Shown here: in pieces, positions 7,201 to 14,890 of the stretch
How the letters are laid out: each line of letters begins with the position of its first letter
How positions within the stretch are numbered: the stretch's first letter is position 1
Virus record (IMG/VR): IMGVR_UViG_3300035187_004050
Location: 1 to 43,203 of that record
DNA: 43,203 nucleotides
Strand: one strand, 5' to 3'
DNA from: a virus
The notes under the pieces: model-generated
Databases searched by the model: none
Told to the model about the DNA's origin: nothing
Seen by the model: the letters and a program-made list of their open reading frames with translations, nothing else
Translations under genes and position numbers: made by a program

Positions 7201-7605
7201 CCAATTGAGTAAAGTAGGTGTGCGCATACTCACAAATCAATTGTGACACCCAAGGAAGGTGCAAAGCCTTCCACCTTCAAATCAACACATTGCAGTGAGG
7301 GCACAAGTTCAAGCAGTTGGGGTGGGATACCAGTCAGCAATTCTCGTAAAGGCTGAAACAGGTTGCAAGGACCCCACTCTACGTGACCAGCGCTGAGACT
7401 GCGATAATGTGAGCGACCTGACCAGTGTGTTGATTTGAGGGTAAAGCGGCGGCCTTCTAAACCGTGCAGCTGAGAACTCATAGGGCGGTGGCCACCTGAA
7501 ACAAGCCATGAGAGACCGAGCAACCTGCTGACAATGTGGTGGCTCCTGAGCGTAGTCAACGTCTCGCAGGCGTATGCGCTCAGACCAATTTCACCCACCC
7601 ACCTC
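7201..7605 (+). ncRNA. Large structured noncoding RNA candidate
   Basis: This 405-bp gene-free stretch carries many complementary segments. The main one is a 20-bp helix, 7273-7292 with 7423-7442 (18 Watson-Crick, 2 G-U). Others: 7202-7208/7237-7243 (CAATTGA/TCAATTG), 7254-7259/7267-7272, 7315-7323/7371-7378 (one bulge), 7334-7338/7352-7356, 7477-7481/7508-7512, 7491-7496/7538-7543 and 7546-7552/7577-7583. CAGGTTGC (7359-7366) pairs with GCAACCTG (7520-7527), linking inside and outside of the main helix as a pseudoknot. It starts at the upstream stop and ends about 15-20 nt before the exonuclease ATG. It does not look like a tRNA, tmRNA, RNase P RNA or intron. Orientation is assumed from flanking genes. 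Confidence 0.75.
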
Positions 7606-8187
7606 ATGTTCCTCTTCTTCGACACTGAAACCACCGGCCTCCCAGCCAAAGGTCAATACTCCAACCCGTCCCACCCGTCCACCCCAAAGCTCGTCGAACT
7701 CGCGGCAGTTTTATTCGACACCGACGGCGTTGAGCAAGCTTCCCTCGTCCACATCATCAAACCCTACGGTTTCGACATCCCACCCGGCGCTTCAAACGTC
7801 CACGGTATCACAACCGAACGCGCCCACTCCGAAGGCATCGAACTCAAAACCGCCTTCGAGTCCTTCCTCGATCTCGTCGAACGCTCTACCGCCCTGGTCG
7901 CCCACAACGCCCTCTACGATAAGCTCATCCTCGATCGCGTGATGATCGACCTCAACTACTCGGACTCTTTCCTTATGGGCCGACCTCTCATCTGCACCAA
8001 AGAGCTCACCACTCCTGTCTGCAAGCTCCGCGCTACCTGGGGCTCCGGTTTCAAATGGCCCACCCTTCAAGAGGCTCACCTCCATTTCTTCAACTCAGAA
8101 TTCGCCAGTGCCCACTCCGCTCTCGCCGACGTCCGTGCCTGCGCTAGCATCTTCTTTGAAGGCCGCAAGCAAAACTTGTGGGTATAA
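7606..8187 (+). CDS. DnaQ-like DEDDh 3'-5' exonuclease
   Basis: A 193-residue exonuclease of the DNA polymerase III epsilon / RNase T family, which removes 3' nucleotides using two metal ions. Motifs: Exo I FDTETTG (D6, E8), Exo II AHNALYD (D105), Exo III AHSALADVRA (H170, D175). The frame is open from 7534, but the start at 7606 places the catalytic DTE at the usual N-terminal position and avoids overlap with the structured RNA. It could proofread, mature recombination ends or degrade host nucleic acid. Confidence 0.9.
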   Translation: MFLFFDTETTGLPAKGQYSNPSHPSTPKLVELAAVLFDTDGVEQASLVHIIKPYGFDIPPGASNVHGITTERAHSEGIELKTAFESFLDLVERSTALVAHNALYDKLILDRVMIDLNYSDSFLMGRPLICTKELTTPVCKLRATWGSGFKWPTLQEAHLHFFNSEFASAHSALADVRACASIFFEGRKQNLWV

Positions 8188-8258
8188 CCCTTTTACCCAG
8201 AACCCTTTCCGGCTCTCACTTTCCTCGGCAGAGGCGCCCCTAAGTGATCCGGTTCAGG

Positions 8259-8306
8259 TGGTGCCAGTCGTTGATCGCCCTCTGTCAGCGGCTGGCACCA
8301 ATAATT
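8259..8306 (+). terminator. Intrinsic terminator or strong hairpin
   Basis: TGGTGCCAG (8259-8267) pairs perfectly with CTGGCACCA (8292-8300) around a 24-nt loop, followed by ATAATTTT. The region 8188-8318 otherwise carries no gene. It separates the exonuclease gene from the next one. Confidence 0.65.
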
Positions 8307-8318
8307 TTCCCAACTCCC

Positions 8319-8819
8319 ATGAGCGAACCCACCTCCCCAGAAGAAATCGAATTCCAGACCGAAGAGCATCGCATTCTCGACATGCTCAACGCCTACCCGG
8401 AGCCTGTTGTCTTCTCCGTCCCAGGCGGCGGCGCTACCGCACTTCGCAACCGCTTAAAGCGCTGCTTGCGGAACCTCGTCCTCAATCCCACCTGGCCTAC
8501 CAATCTTGACCGCGGCCTCGCTTACAAGATTCTCCAGCAATACACCTTCGTCGCTGACTCCAAGAACTCCCTCTACGCTGGCCTGCCCCGCCGCTCCCGC
8601 ACACCGATTCTCCAGACCACTGGCTTCGAGCTTCCCGTTATAAAGTTTGATGACCCGGAAGTTCTCAAAGCCCTCCTCCTTCTCAAAAACTTCGATCACA
8701 TTTCTTTCCCAATTAAGATCGAAACTCCCCTTCCCGTCCACGACATTAAAGTCAACCTCCCTTTCCCCAACGCGGAAATCGCAGACTCGATTCATGAAAA
8801 CTGTTACACCATTATATGA
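8319..8819 (+). CDS. Hypothetical protein
   Basis: A 166-residue protein with no recognised family. The start at 8319 (TCCCATG) is preferred because an in-frame ATG further upstream (8244) would place the terminator hairpin inside the coding region. The sequence suggests an alpha/beta domain with a Gly-rich turn (VPGGGATALRNRL). The stop overlaps the next start. Confidence 0.65.
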   Translation: MSEPTSPEEIEFQTEEHRILDMLNAYPEPVVFSVPGGGATALRNRLKRCLRNLVLNPTWPTNLDRGLAYKILQQYTFVADSKNSLYAGLPRRSRTPILQTTGFELPVIKFDDPEVLKALLLLKNFDHISFPIKIETPLPVHDIKVNLPFPNAEIADSIHENCYTII

Positions 8820-9187
8820 TCCCCACCCCCACCGCGCACCTCATCCCCGTTGAGTCTCTCGAATCACCCTACAAAGACCTCCCTTGCGAGGAAAAGGTCC
8901 GCTCTCACGCCTTCATCCGCGAACTCGACCTCATGGAACTCCGCTCCTACTTCCCCCGCAAGGGCGTCTTGGATTCCATCACCGCCCACCTCCTTCGCGG
9001 CTTTCTCCTCCATCTCAACTCCCTCGGCGTCCAAAAGAACGCTAAAGACTACCACAAAAACGAACAGATCATCATCTCCCTCCTCAAACAATATGTCCCA
9101 GGCACAAACGACACTCGAATCAAGTTCACCCTCGACGAAACCAGAACTCCCCAGCCCGAACTCCTCACGCCCCGAGTCGTTCAGTAG
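8816..9187 (+). CDS. Hypothetical protein
   Basis: A 123-residue helical protein, coupled to the previous gene by overlap at 8816-8819. No recognised motif. Its last 95 bp overlap the next predicted gene in another frame. Confidence 0.65.
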   Translation: MIPTPTAHLIPVESLESPYKDLPCEEKVRSHAFIRELDLMELRSYFPRKGVLDSITAHLLRGFLLHLNSLGVQKNAKDYHKNEQIIISLLKQYVPGTNDTRIKFTLDETRTPQPELLTPRVVQ

Positions 9188-9389
9188 CGCGATCTATTAC
9201 GGCGTCCCGTTTGATGAGCTTCTTGAAAAGGACTTCACCAGCATGGGACCGAAGGAACAACTCGCACTTCTCGAAGGCATCCGCTCTGCCCGCATTAACC
9301 CTGGACATAAGAAAGTGGAGAAGTCCACAGGGAAGAATAACAAAGGCAAGGGATCGGATTCTGGCAACCTCTTGAAAGGACTAATCTAA
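9093..9389 (+). CDS. Hypothetical protein overlapping its neighbour
   Basis: A 98-residue protein. The Ser/Pro-rich N-terminus (about 32 residues) lies over the end of the preceding gene in another frame. The body (AIYYGVPFDELLEKDF, then MGPKEQLALLEGIR) reads as a real protein, and there is no later suitable start that keeps it intact. The basic tail (KKVEKSTGKNNKGKG) may bind nucleic acid. It ends in TAATG, sharing one base with the nuclease start. Confidence 0.55.
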   Translation: MSQAQTTLESSSPSTKPELPSPNSSRPESFSSAIYYGVPFDELLEKDFTSMGPKEQLALLEGIRSARINPGHKKVEKSTGKNNKGKGSDSGNLLKGLI

Positions 9390-10531
9390 TGAACCCCCTC
9401 CCCCTAATCGACCTCGACCTCGGCTCCTCCGCGATGGACTTTCTTCTCGGCAGTGACGCTCCTCCATCTGACGACTTCTCCCCTCCTGCTGCACCCAAAG
9501 CCATCCGCAAGCTCTTCCACTGGACTGACGACCCAGCTTGCCCTCTCGTCCTCACTATGGATTGGTCTTCCCTGGAATCTCTCCTCGCCTGCAATCGCAG
9601 CGCAGAATACAAGCTCGTCCACTCCAAGACCACGCACACCAAAAGCGCCCTCATCTTCGGAGCGGCTTTCCACAGTGCCCTTGAGTGCTTCTACAAGCGC
9701 AGCCCCCTCGACACCGTCGAAACCATCACCACCCTCGGCGGTCGCGCTATCCAGGCCGAATACGCCCTCCATCCACCCGGCCTCATCGACGACTACCGCA
9801 CGGCTGATTTCTGCTTCGCCACCTACTGCCAATACGTTGCACAGTATTTCAACGAAACTATCACCCCTTACGTCCACGAGGGCAAGCCACTGGTTGAGTT
9901 TACCTTTGTGATGCCTGTTGGAATGACGGAGGTTCCTGCTGACGTGTTTGAGAAATGGGGTTACGGCAAGCTAACTAATGACCCTGAACGTGAGCGTGCT
10001 AACTCGCTAGGCGCTCAACTGTTAGGCAGCATCCCCTGCCGCATCGAATGGTCTGGCATCATCGACGCACTCATGCTAATGTCCGACGGAGAAACCCTCC
10101 GCGTTTGCGACCACAAAACCTCTTCCATTTCCACCAGCGCACTCTTCGACTCCTACAACGTCTCCATGCAGCCCATCGGTTACGTCACCGCGATGCGAGC
10201 TGCCTTCCCAGACCTTACCATCAAAGGCTTTCTCCTCAACTCAGTCATCTGCCGCAAACCCACCAAAACCGGAACCTCTTATGAGTCATACCGCCGCCCC
10301 TACGACTACACCACCGAGCAATGCGACGAGTGGAAGTCAGACCTCTTGGCACTCATCGGTGAACTCCTTCACAACCTCTCATCAAAGAACTTCCCCAAGA
10401 AAACCAATTGGTGCGCGGGAAAATACGGAGCCTGCCCCTATCTCGACGTATGTTCCGCACCGGCTAGCCAAAGAGCTATGATCCTGAACACGGGAATGTT
10501 TGCAGATAACACTTGGAAACCTGGGACATGA
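9389..10531 (+). CDS. PD-(D/E)XK exonuclease, Cas4/AddB-like with iron-sulfur cysteines
   Basis: A 380-residue nuclease of the RecB/Cas4 superfamily (PF12705-like), expected to degrade one strand of DNA ends during recombination. H95 in GAAFHSALEC, D226 in GIIDAL and the D241-x-K243 of RVCDHKTS form the catalytic set. C68 near the N-terminus plus C342, C349 and C355 near the C-terminus have the spacing of a [4Fe-4S] staple as in AddB and Cas4. It lies two genes upstream of the Sak4-like ATPase, suggesting a common recombination module. Confidence 0.85.
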   Translation: MNPLPLIDLDLGSSAMDFLLGSDAPPSDDFSPPAAPKAIRKLFHWTDDPACPLVLTMDWSSLESLLACNRSAEYKLVHSKTTHTKSALIFGAAFHSALECFYKRSPLDTVETITTLGGRAIQAEYALHPPGLIDDYRTADFCFATYCQYVAQYFNETITPYVHEGKPLVEFTFVMPVGMTEVPADVFEKWGYGKLTNDPERERANSLGAQLLGSIPCRIEWSGIIDALMLMSDGETLRVCDHKTSSISTSALFDSYNVSMQPIGYVTAMRAAFPDLTIKGFLLNSVICRKPTKTGTSYESYRRPYDYTTEQCDEWKSDLLALIGELLHNLSSKNFPKKTNWCAGKYGACPYLDVCSAPASQRAMILNTGMFADNTWKPGT

Positions 10532-10854
10532 GCATCTTTATGAAAACCGAATCTGGGGCAACATCAATAGGCTCACCAGGCAGTTGTGCCCGCCTTGAAG
10601 AGGAAGCTGCACATGTAATCCGCTCCGATTACTACCAAGGGCTCCTCTTAACCGACGAAGGAAAAGAGCTACTCACTCGCTTCGCCAAAACCGTTGGCTC
10701 TGATTTCACCAAAATGTCCAACTTAGACGCCTCCAACTGGATTGAGACTGAACAGAAAGCCCTGTTCTCTTTCCTTGCTGGTGTTCGTTATATGTATCAC
10801 AAGATTGAAACTGACCGACAGCGCGCGTTAGTCTCACAAGTCCTTGGCGCATGA
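10528..10854 (+). CDS. Hypothetical protein
   Basis: A 108-residue protein of unknown family. The start at 10528 is chosen because it overlaps the preceding stop as ATGA, the pattern used throughout this operon. Mostly helical (EEAAHVIRSDYYQGLLLTD). Stop overlaps the next start at 10851. Confidence 0.65.
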   Translation: MSIFMKTESGATSIGSPGSCARLEEEAAHVIRSDYYQGLLLTDEGKELLTRFAKTVGSDFTKMSNLDASNWIETEQKALFSFLAGVRYMYHKIETDRQRALVSQVLGA

Positions 10855-11138
10855 TCACCTCCCTCCTTCCCACCATCGCCTTCGCCACAACCCGTCGCGG
10901 CACTGAAGAAAAACCTCTCTACCAGCACACCGCAATCCTCTGCCAACAACACGCCGAAGGCTCCCTCTCTCCCACCCCAAACAAACCCGCACTTTCCCGC
11001 GCTATCTACAACCGCGTATATGGACCCATCCAAGACGAAGTTGCCAAAATCGTCGGCCTCATCGACGCCAATCCCGCTGCCGCAAAGCAGCGCCTCACCC
11101 TCCTCCACCGCGACTTAATCAACCACACTGTTCTATGA
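10851..11138 (+). CDS. Hypothetical protein
   Basis: A 95-residue protein between recombination genes, coupled by ATGA overlaps on both sides. A helical C-terminal half (EVAKIVGLIDANPAAAKQRL) is visible; no domain recognised. It could be an accessory protein of the neighbouring ATPase, by position only. Confidence 0.6.
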   Translation: MITSLLPTIAFATTRRGTEEKPLYQHTAILCQQHAEGSLSPTPNKPALSRAIYNRVYGPIQDEVAKIVGLIDANPAAAKQRLTLLHRDLINHTVL

Positions 11139-11926
11139 AATCCTCCGACTCCTTCACCATCTCTCTCCCCAACTCCATCCTCATTCTCGGTCGCCCCGGC
11201 AGCGGCAAAACCACCCTCGCCCTCCAGTTCCCCAAGCCCTTCGTCTTGGACTGCGACCAGAACATGAAAGGCCCAGCTCGTTATCTCGCCGCCAAATTCG
11301 GCAAGCTCCCTTCGTTCAAATACGACTCTCCACTCACCGACAAAACCGGCGCTCCCACCTCCCGGCAAACCCGCATGAATCGCGTGCAGGAACTCCTTAA
11401 CGAAGCCATCGCGGACCCCGAGATCGAAACCATCATCATCGATTCCCTCACCACCCTCATCGACTTCGTCTTTGACAAAATCCGCGCCACCGCCACTGGC
11501 ACTAACGCGCCTAAATTCGGCGATGGTGTCAAAACCCAAGACGAACCACTACGCATTCAAGACTGGGGCGTCTTCGCCTCCATCATGAAGCAACTCATCT
11601 TCGGCCTCAAAGCCTCTGGCAAGCGCGTTGTCTTCATCGGCCACATCACCCACGACAAAGACGAAGTCACCAAAATGATACTCAACTTCATCGCCTGCCC
11701 AGGCCAAGTCGGTGACATCATCTCAGGTCTTTTCGAGGAGGTCTGGCAAACCGAGGTCAAATCTACCGGCGCAGACGCTTCCCTCAAAGCTGACTACAAA
11801 GTCCGCACCGTCGGCGACGCCCGTTCCGAAGCCCTTGGTCTTAAATCCGCAGGTGGGATTGGAGCTTACATCTCCGCCGACGCTCCTGCAATTATCGCGA
11901 AACTTCTTTCCTCTCCTGTGAAATGA
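11135..11926 (+). CDS. Sak4-like RecA-fold recombination ATPase
   Basis: A 263-residue ATPase of the AAA_24 / Sak4 family, minimal RecA-like proteins that support single-strand annealing together with a phage ssDNA-binding protein. Walker A GRPGSGKT (19-26), Walker B IIIDS (D103) and the conserved VVFIGHITHDKDE segment are present. It is followed after one small gene by a DUF669-like ssDNA-binding candidate, the usual pairing of this system. Confidence 0.88.
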   Translation: MKSSDSFTISLPNSILILGRPGSGKTTLALQFPKPFVLDCDQNMKGPARYLAAKFGKLPSFKYDSPLTDKTGAPTSRQTRMNRVQELLNEAIADPEIETIIIDSLTTLIDFVFDKIRATATGTNAPKFGDGVKTQDEPLRIQDWGVFASIMKQLIFGLKASGKRVVFIGHITHDKDEVTKMILNFIACPGQVGDIISGLFEEVWQTEVKSTGADASLKADYKVRTVGDARSEALGLKSAGGIGAYISADAPAIIAKLLSSPVK

Positions 11927-12171
11927 AACGCACCGCCCTTCTCACCTTCGACATCTCCGAATCCTCTGACATCAAACTCTTCGCCGACGAAGCCCTTTCC
12001 ATCCTCCAAGACGAAGGTATGCCAGCCATCACCTGCGTTCCTTGGGGCCAAGCCTCCCTCGACACTCCCGAAGAGTTCCTCGGTCAAAGCCCTTTACCGA
12101 TAGCACCAACACCGCCTGCACCAGACGCGTTCAGTTCTCTAGCCCCAAGCGATCCTTGGCTTCCTGGCTAA
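11923..12171 (+). CDS. Hypothetical proline-rich small protein
   Basis: An 82-residue protein lying between the Sak4-like ATPase and the ssDNA-binding candidate. The N-terminal half looks like a small alpha/beta unit (RTALLTFDISESSDIKLFAD); the C-terminal half is Pro/Ala/Ser-rich and probably disordered. Function unknown. Confidence 0.6.
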   Translation: MKRTALLTFDISESSDIKLFADEALSILQDEGMPAITCVPWGQASLDTPEEFLGQSPLPIAPTPPAPDAFSSLAPSDPWLPG

Positions 12172-12181
12172 CCAGTTTCTC

Positions 12182-12195
12182 GCCACAAGTGTGGC
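12182..12195 (+). other. Hairpin before the ssDNA-binding gene
   Basis: GCCAC (12182-12186), loop AAGT, GTGGC (12191-12195), then TTTG and a long A/C-rich leader to the ATG at 12243. It may be a weak terminator or an mRNA stability element. Confidence 0.35.
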
Positions 12196-12242
12196 TTTGA
12201 AAACCAAACAACAAAACAAACAAGCAAACCAAACTAACCTAT

Positions 12243-12752
12243 ATGTCCGACATCCTCCCTCTCGACCTCGACTTCTCCGGAGCCGACCTGTCCATGCCAC
12301 TGATCGCCCCAGGTAATCACCTTGTGCAGATCCACTCCGCAGAGCTGGTCAAATCCAAAAACACACCCGACTCCTGGAACCTCAAACTCGTCTGCAAGAC
12401 CGTGGACGAAACTGAAGACCCCGATGGCAAAAAGGTCGCCCCCGGCTTCCAGCTCATCACCTACCTCCAGGTCCCAGTCCCTGGCACCGAATACGGCGAA
12501 GGTCCAAACAAGGACATGTTCATCAAGAAACTGACCTTGTTCCAAGTGGCTGTCGCTGGCCTCGTCGCTAAAGGTGACACTGCCCCGGAAGTTCCCCGCT
12601 TCAACAACGTTTACATCGCGGAACTCCCCACGAAATACGTTATCGCTGTCACTAACAACAACGCTCCGAAGAAGAAAGAAGGCGAAAGCGGTGACGAGTT
12701 CGGCATTCGTTCCCAGATCGCCGGCTTCAAAGCTAACCTCCCAAGCGAGTAA
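12243..12752 (+). CDS. DUF669-like putative ssDNA-binding protein
   Basis: A 169-residue protein. The beginning (APGNHLVQIHSAELVKSKNTPDSWNLKLVCK) and the helical basic/acidic end fit DUF669-type phage proteins, which accompany Sak4 ATPases and are thought to act as single-stranded-DNA-binding partners. The 5' leader contains AAACAAACAAGCAAACC just before the start, like other probably well-expressed genes here. An OB fold is expected but not proven by reading. Confidence 0.7.
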   Translation: MSDILPLDLDFSGADLSMPLIAPGNHLVQIHSAELVKSKNTPDSWNLKLVCKTVDETEDPDGKKVAPGFQLITYLQVPVPGTEYGEGPNKDMFIKKLTLFQVAVAGLVAKGDTAPEVPRFNNVYIAELPTKYVIAVTNNNAPKKKEGESGDEFGIRSQIAGFKANLPSE

Positions 12753-12764
12753 ACCCAAACGCGC

Positions 12765-12797
12765 TGGCAGACCGCTTAAAGTCTGCTACCTTTTATT
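12765..12797 (+). promoter_or_regulatory. Overlapping terminator-like hairpin and promoter-like sequence
   Basis: GCAGAC (12767-12772), 8-nt loop, GTCTGC (12781-12786), then TACCTTTTATT: this reads as an intrinsic terminator for the ssDNA-binding gene. The same bases also give TGGCAG (12765-12770), 16 nt, TGC-TACCTT (12787-12792), matching the promoter at 6463-6490. If it is a promoter, transcription would start at about the ATG 12798, giving leaderless mRNA. Confidence 0.5.
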
Positions 12798-13103
12798 ATG
12801 GCAAAACGAAAAACACAGAAACCACAAGTAGCCGGTTGCGATCCCGAGGCTAGACCTCGCCGCTCTATCCCAGTCGAAGAAGTCAACCGCATCGTCGAGC
12901 ATGCTGTGCGCGAGGTTAAATCTCAGCGCACCATCTATGACGATCGCCTCGCTCTCCTCGACTGTCTAAATCACAACGAGCAACAAATCAACGACTACGA
13001 AGACTTGTTGCACCGCACCAAACTGCGCAACAAAGAGCTACGTCTTGACCTCGCCCAAGTCAACCTGGCCATCACGCGCCAGATGGAACTTGATGGTGAA
13101 TAA
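12798..13103 (+). CDS. Hypothetical coiled-coil protein
   Basis: A 101-residue protein with a basic N-terminus (MAKRKTQKPQ) and a long helix with coiled-coil character from about residue 24 to the end (EEVNRIVEHAVREVKSQ, later LRNKELRLDLAQVNLAI). No family recognised. Possible leaderless expression is described under the upstream element. Confidence 0.65.
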   Translation: MAKRKTQKPQVAGCDPEARPRRSIPVEEVNRIVEHAVREVKSQRTIYDDRLALLDCLNHNEQQINDYEDLLHRTKLRNKELRLDLAQVNLAITRQMELDGE

Positions 13104-13129
13104 CCGCTAGCCGGTGTTAAAGAAGCCTC

Positions 13130-13156
13130 TGGCACGAGGGCGTAATTCTCGTGCCA
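13130..13156 (+). other. Perfect 9-bp hairpin between genes
   Basis: TGGCACGAG (13130-13138) and CTCGTGCCA (13148-13156) around a 9-nt loop GGCGTAATT. The following sequence is pyrimidine-rich (CCCATCCCTTTCCTTTC) but has no long T-run. It may be a terminator, an RNase III processing site or a protein-binding palindrome for the ParB-like protein encoded just downstream. Confidence 0.5.
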
Positions 13157-13178
13157 CCCATCCCTTTCCTTTCTTCCC

Positions 13179-14612
13179 ATGATCGCCCGCCTTCAAAACA
13201 TTGGTTACACACCCATCTCAAGTATCACCGTCGGAGAACGTCTGCGCCGCCGTGACGCTAAATTCCAGCAAGCCGTGGAGGAGAAGATGCAATCCCTCCA
13301 AGAGTTCGGCCCCTTCCAGCCACTCCTTATTGACGAAGACAACAATCTCATCGACGGCGGGACGCGTCTTGAAGCCTACATCCAGCTCGGCGAAACTGAC
13401 GTCCCCACCGTAGTTGCCATCGGCATCGACGCGGCCAAGAAAATGGTCATGGAGATTGAAGCCAATGAGCAACGCAACGCGCTTACCTGGCAGGAAAAAG
13501 CTGTCGGCATCTACAAAATTCACACCGCCGAGTCCGCCAAGTATGAAGACTGGGGCACACGAGCCACCGGCAGCCTGTTCAAAATCTCCCACGCCAGCGT
13601 TGCGCAGGCTCTTCTCTTTGCTAAGGAACTCATCCGTGGTGACAAAGAACTCTGGGAATGCGACACCGCTATGGCGGGACGTGACCTTCTTCTCAAGCGC
13701 CGCGAAGCAGCCATCACCGCCTCTATTGCGCAGACCCAAAAGAATGTCTTCCAAGTCCCTGTGGCGGAGAAAAAACCCACCCACTCTCCCGGCATCCTCA
13801 ACATCACCCTCGGCACGCCCGGCACAGCTCCCGCGCCAGTCACCGAAAAGAAAAAGGACCACCTCCCATCCAACGTCATCACCCGCATCCCCATCTCCAC
13901 GATGATTTTCCACGCGGACTGTCATGAGTTCATGGAGAACCAACTGAAACCCTTTTCCATAGACCACATCGTCACTGACCCACCTTACGCCATTGACATG
14001 GCTAACCTCGAAGGCATTCAAAACCTGGATTCCACCGCTGGCGAGCACGAGGTCGAAGAGAACCTCGAACAGCTCCCCCGCTTTATCGAGAACTCTTACC
14101 GTGTTCTCAAAGCTGATGGCTTTCTTGTTTTCTTCTGCGCCTTCCAGCACTGGGAGAAGATGCGTGACTGGGGCAACGCGGCGGGTTTCAAAGTCCAAGA
14201 CTGGCCCCTCATCTGGGCAAAACCCAACGGCTGCAAGAACAACGCACCTCATGCGAACTGGACAAAATCCATTGAACCTGTCATGGTCATGCGCAAGGGC
14301 AAGGCCAACCTTCGCACACCGATGACAAAGTGTCACATGGAATGCGACGCCACAACGGATCGCATGTGCCAGTCCCACCCGTTTGCCAAGCCTCACGAAT
14401 GGCTCTCAGAAATGATCTGGAAACCCCTTGTCTCCCCAGGGACAACCATCTACGATCCTTACATGGGAGGCGGTTCGATTCTCCGCAGTGCTATCTTAAA
14501 AGGCGCGCGGGTCATCGGCACGGAGAAGAAAGAGCACCATTATGTGCAGGCTCTTGAAAGTATCAAGAAAGTCTTCACGCAGGTGCAAGGGAAACATGTT
14601 GAATTTTCTTGA
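13179..14612 (+). CDS. ParB-like domain fused to a DNA methyltransferase
   Basis: A 477-residue fusion. Residues about 10-80 are a ParB/sulfiredoxin-type domain (SSITVGERLRRRD; LIDGGTRLEAY at 57-67). Residues about 100-200 are helical. From about 245 there is an S-adenosylmethionine-dependent amino-methyltransferase: DPPY (267-270) comes before the SAM-binding motif DPYMGGGS (426-433), the beta-class order, so N6-adenine or N4-cytosine is the expected target. Such fusions occur in phages and can protect phage DNA from host restriction. No cognate restriction enzyme gene is seen. Confidence 0.9.
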   Translation: MIARLQNIGYTPISSITVGERLRRRDAKFQQAVEEKMQSLQEFGPFQPLLIDEDNNLIDGGTRLEAYIQLGETDVPTVVAIGIDAAKKMVMEIEANEQRNALTWQEKAVGIYKIHTAESAKYEDWGTRATGSLFKISHASVAQALLFAKELIRGDKELWECDTAMAGRDLLLKRREAAITASIAQTQKNVFQVPVAEKKPTHSPGILNITLGTPGTAPAPVTEKKKDHLPSNVITRIPISTMIFHADCHEFMENQLKPFSIDHIVTDPPYAIDMANLEGIQNLDSTAGEHEVEENLEQLPRFIENSYRVLKADGFLVFFCAFQHWEKMRDWGNAAGFKVQDWPLIWAKPNGCKNNAPHANWTKSIEPVMVMRKGKANLRTPMTKCHMECDATTDRMCQSHPFAKPHEWLSEMIWKPLVSPGTTIYDPYMGGGSILRSAILKGARVIGTEKKEHHYVQALESIKKVFTQVQGKHVEFS

Positions 14613-14614
14613 CT

Positions 14615-14890
14615 ATGAACACCATTGAAGTAATCACTGCCTACGAAGTCGAGGGTGGCTGCGGGAACAGTTTCCCCGCCATACGCCTCACCGACTTCCT
14701 CGACTGGAGCAATCGTGTTGAGACTGAGATTCGTGAGCTTAAAGAAAAGCTCACGCAAGCACAAACACCCATCTGCATTGGTAGCCCTATCATTGAAATC
14801 CTCGCAACTGAGGGAATCTGGACCTCTATGAACGGTAACTCTGTCATCGCCGCTGATGACCTATTCCACAACAGCCCATACGCAAAATGA
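14615..14890 (+). CDS. Hypothetical protein
   Basis: A 91-residue protein. A TTG six bases upstream (14609) is in frame, but the ATG at 14615 is preferred. A central charged helix (SNRVETEIRELKEKLTQAQ) is visible. No family recognised. Confidence 0.6.
   Translation: MNTIEVITAYEVEGGCGNSFPAIRLTDFLDWSNRVETEIRELKEKLTQAQTPICIGSPIIEILATEGIWTSMNGNSVIAADDLFHNSPYAK

Noticed and set aside
7201-7605. Possible group I or group II intron.
   Set aside because: The flanking genes are complete on each side (stop before, start after), so there is no split exon, and I could not find group I P7 or group II domain V signatures.
7230-7649. A 139-codon open frame on the minus strand across the structured RNA.
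   Set aside because: It runs against the direction of the rightward arm, overlaps the exonuclease start, and its sequence shows no domain. The strong RNA complementarity explains the region better.
13218-14396. A 392-codon minus-strand frame.
   Set aside because: Shadow of the ParB-methyltransferase gene, whose motifs are clear.
14853-14859. Another CTGATGA that might mark a hammerhead.
   Set aside because: No GAAA, stem III or cleavage triplet in the right order nearby; it lies inside the gene at 14615. Other CTGATGA copies on either strand also lie within genes.
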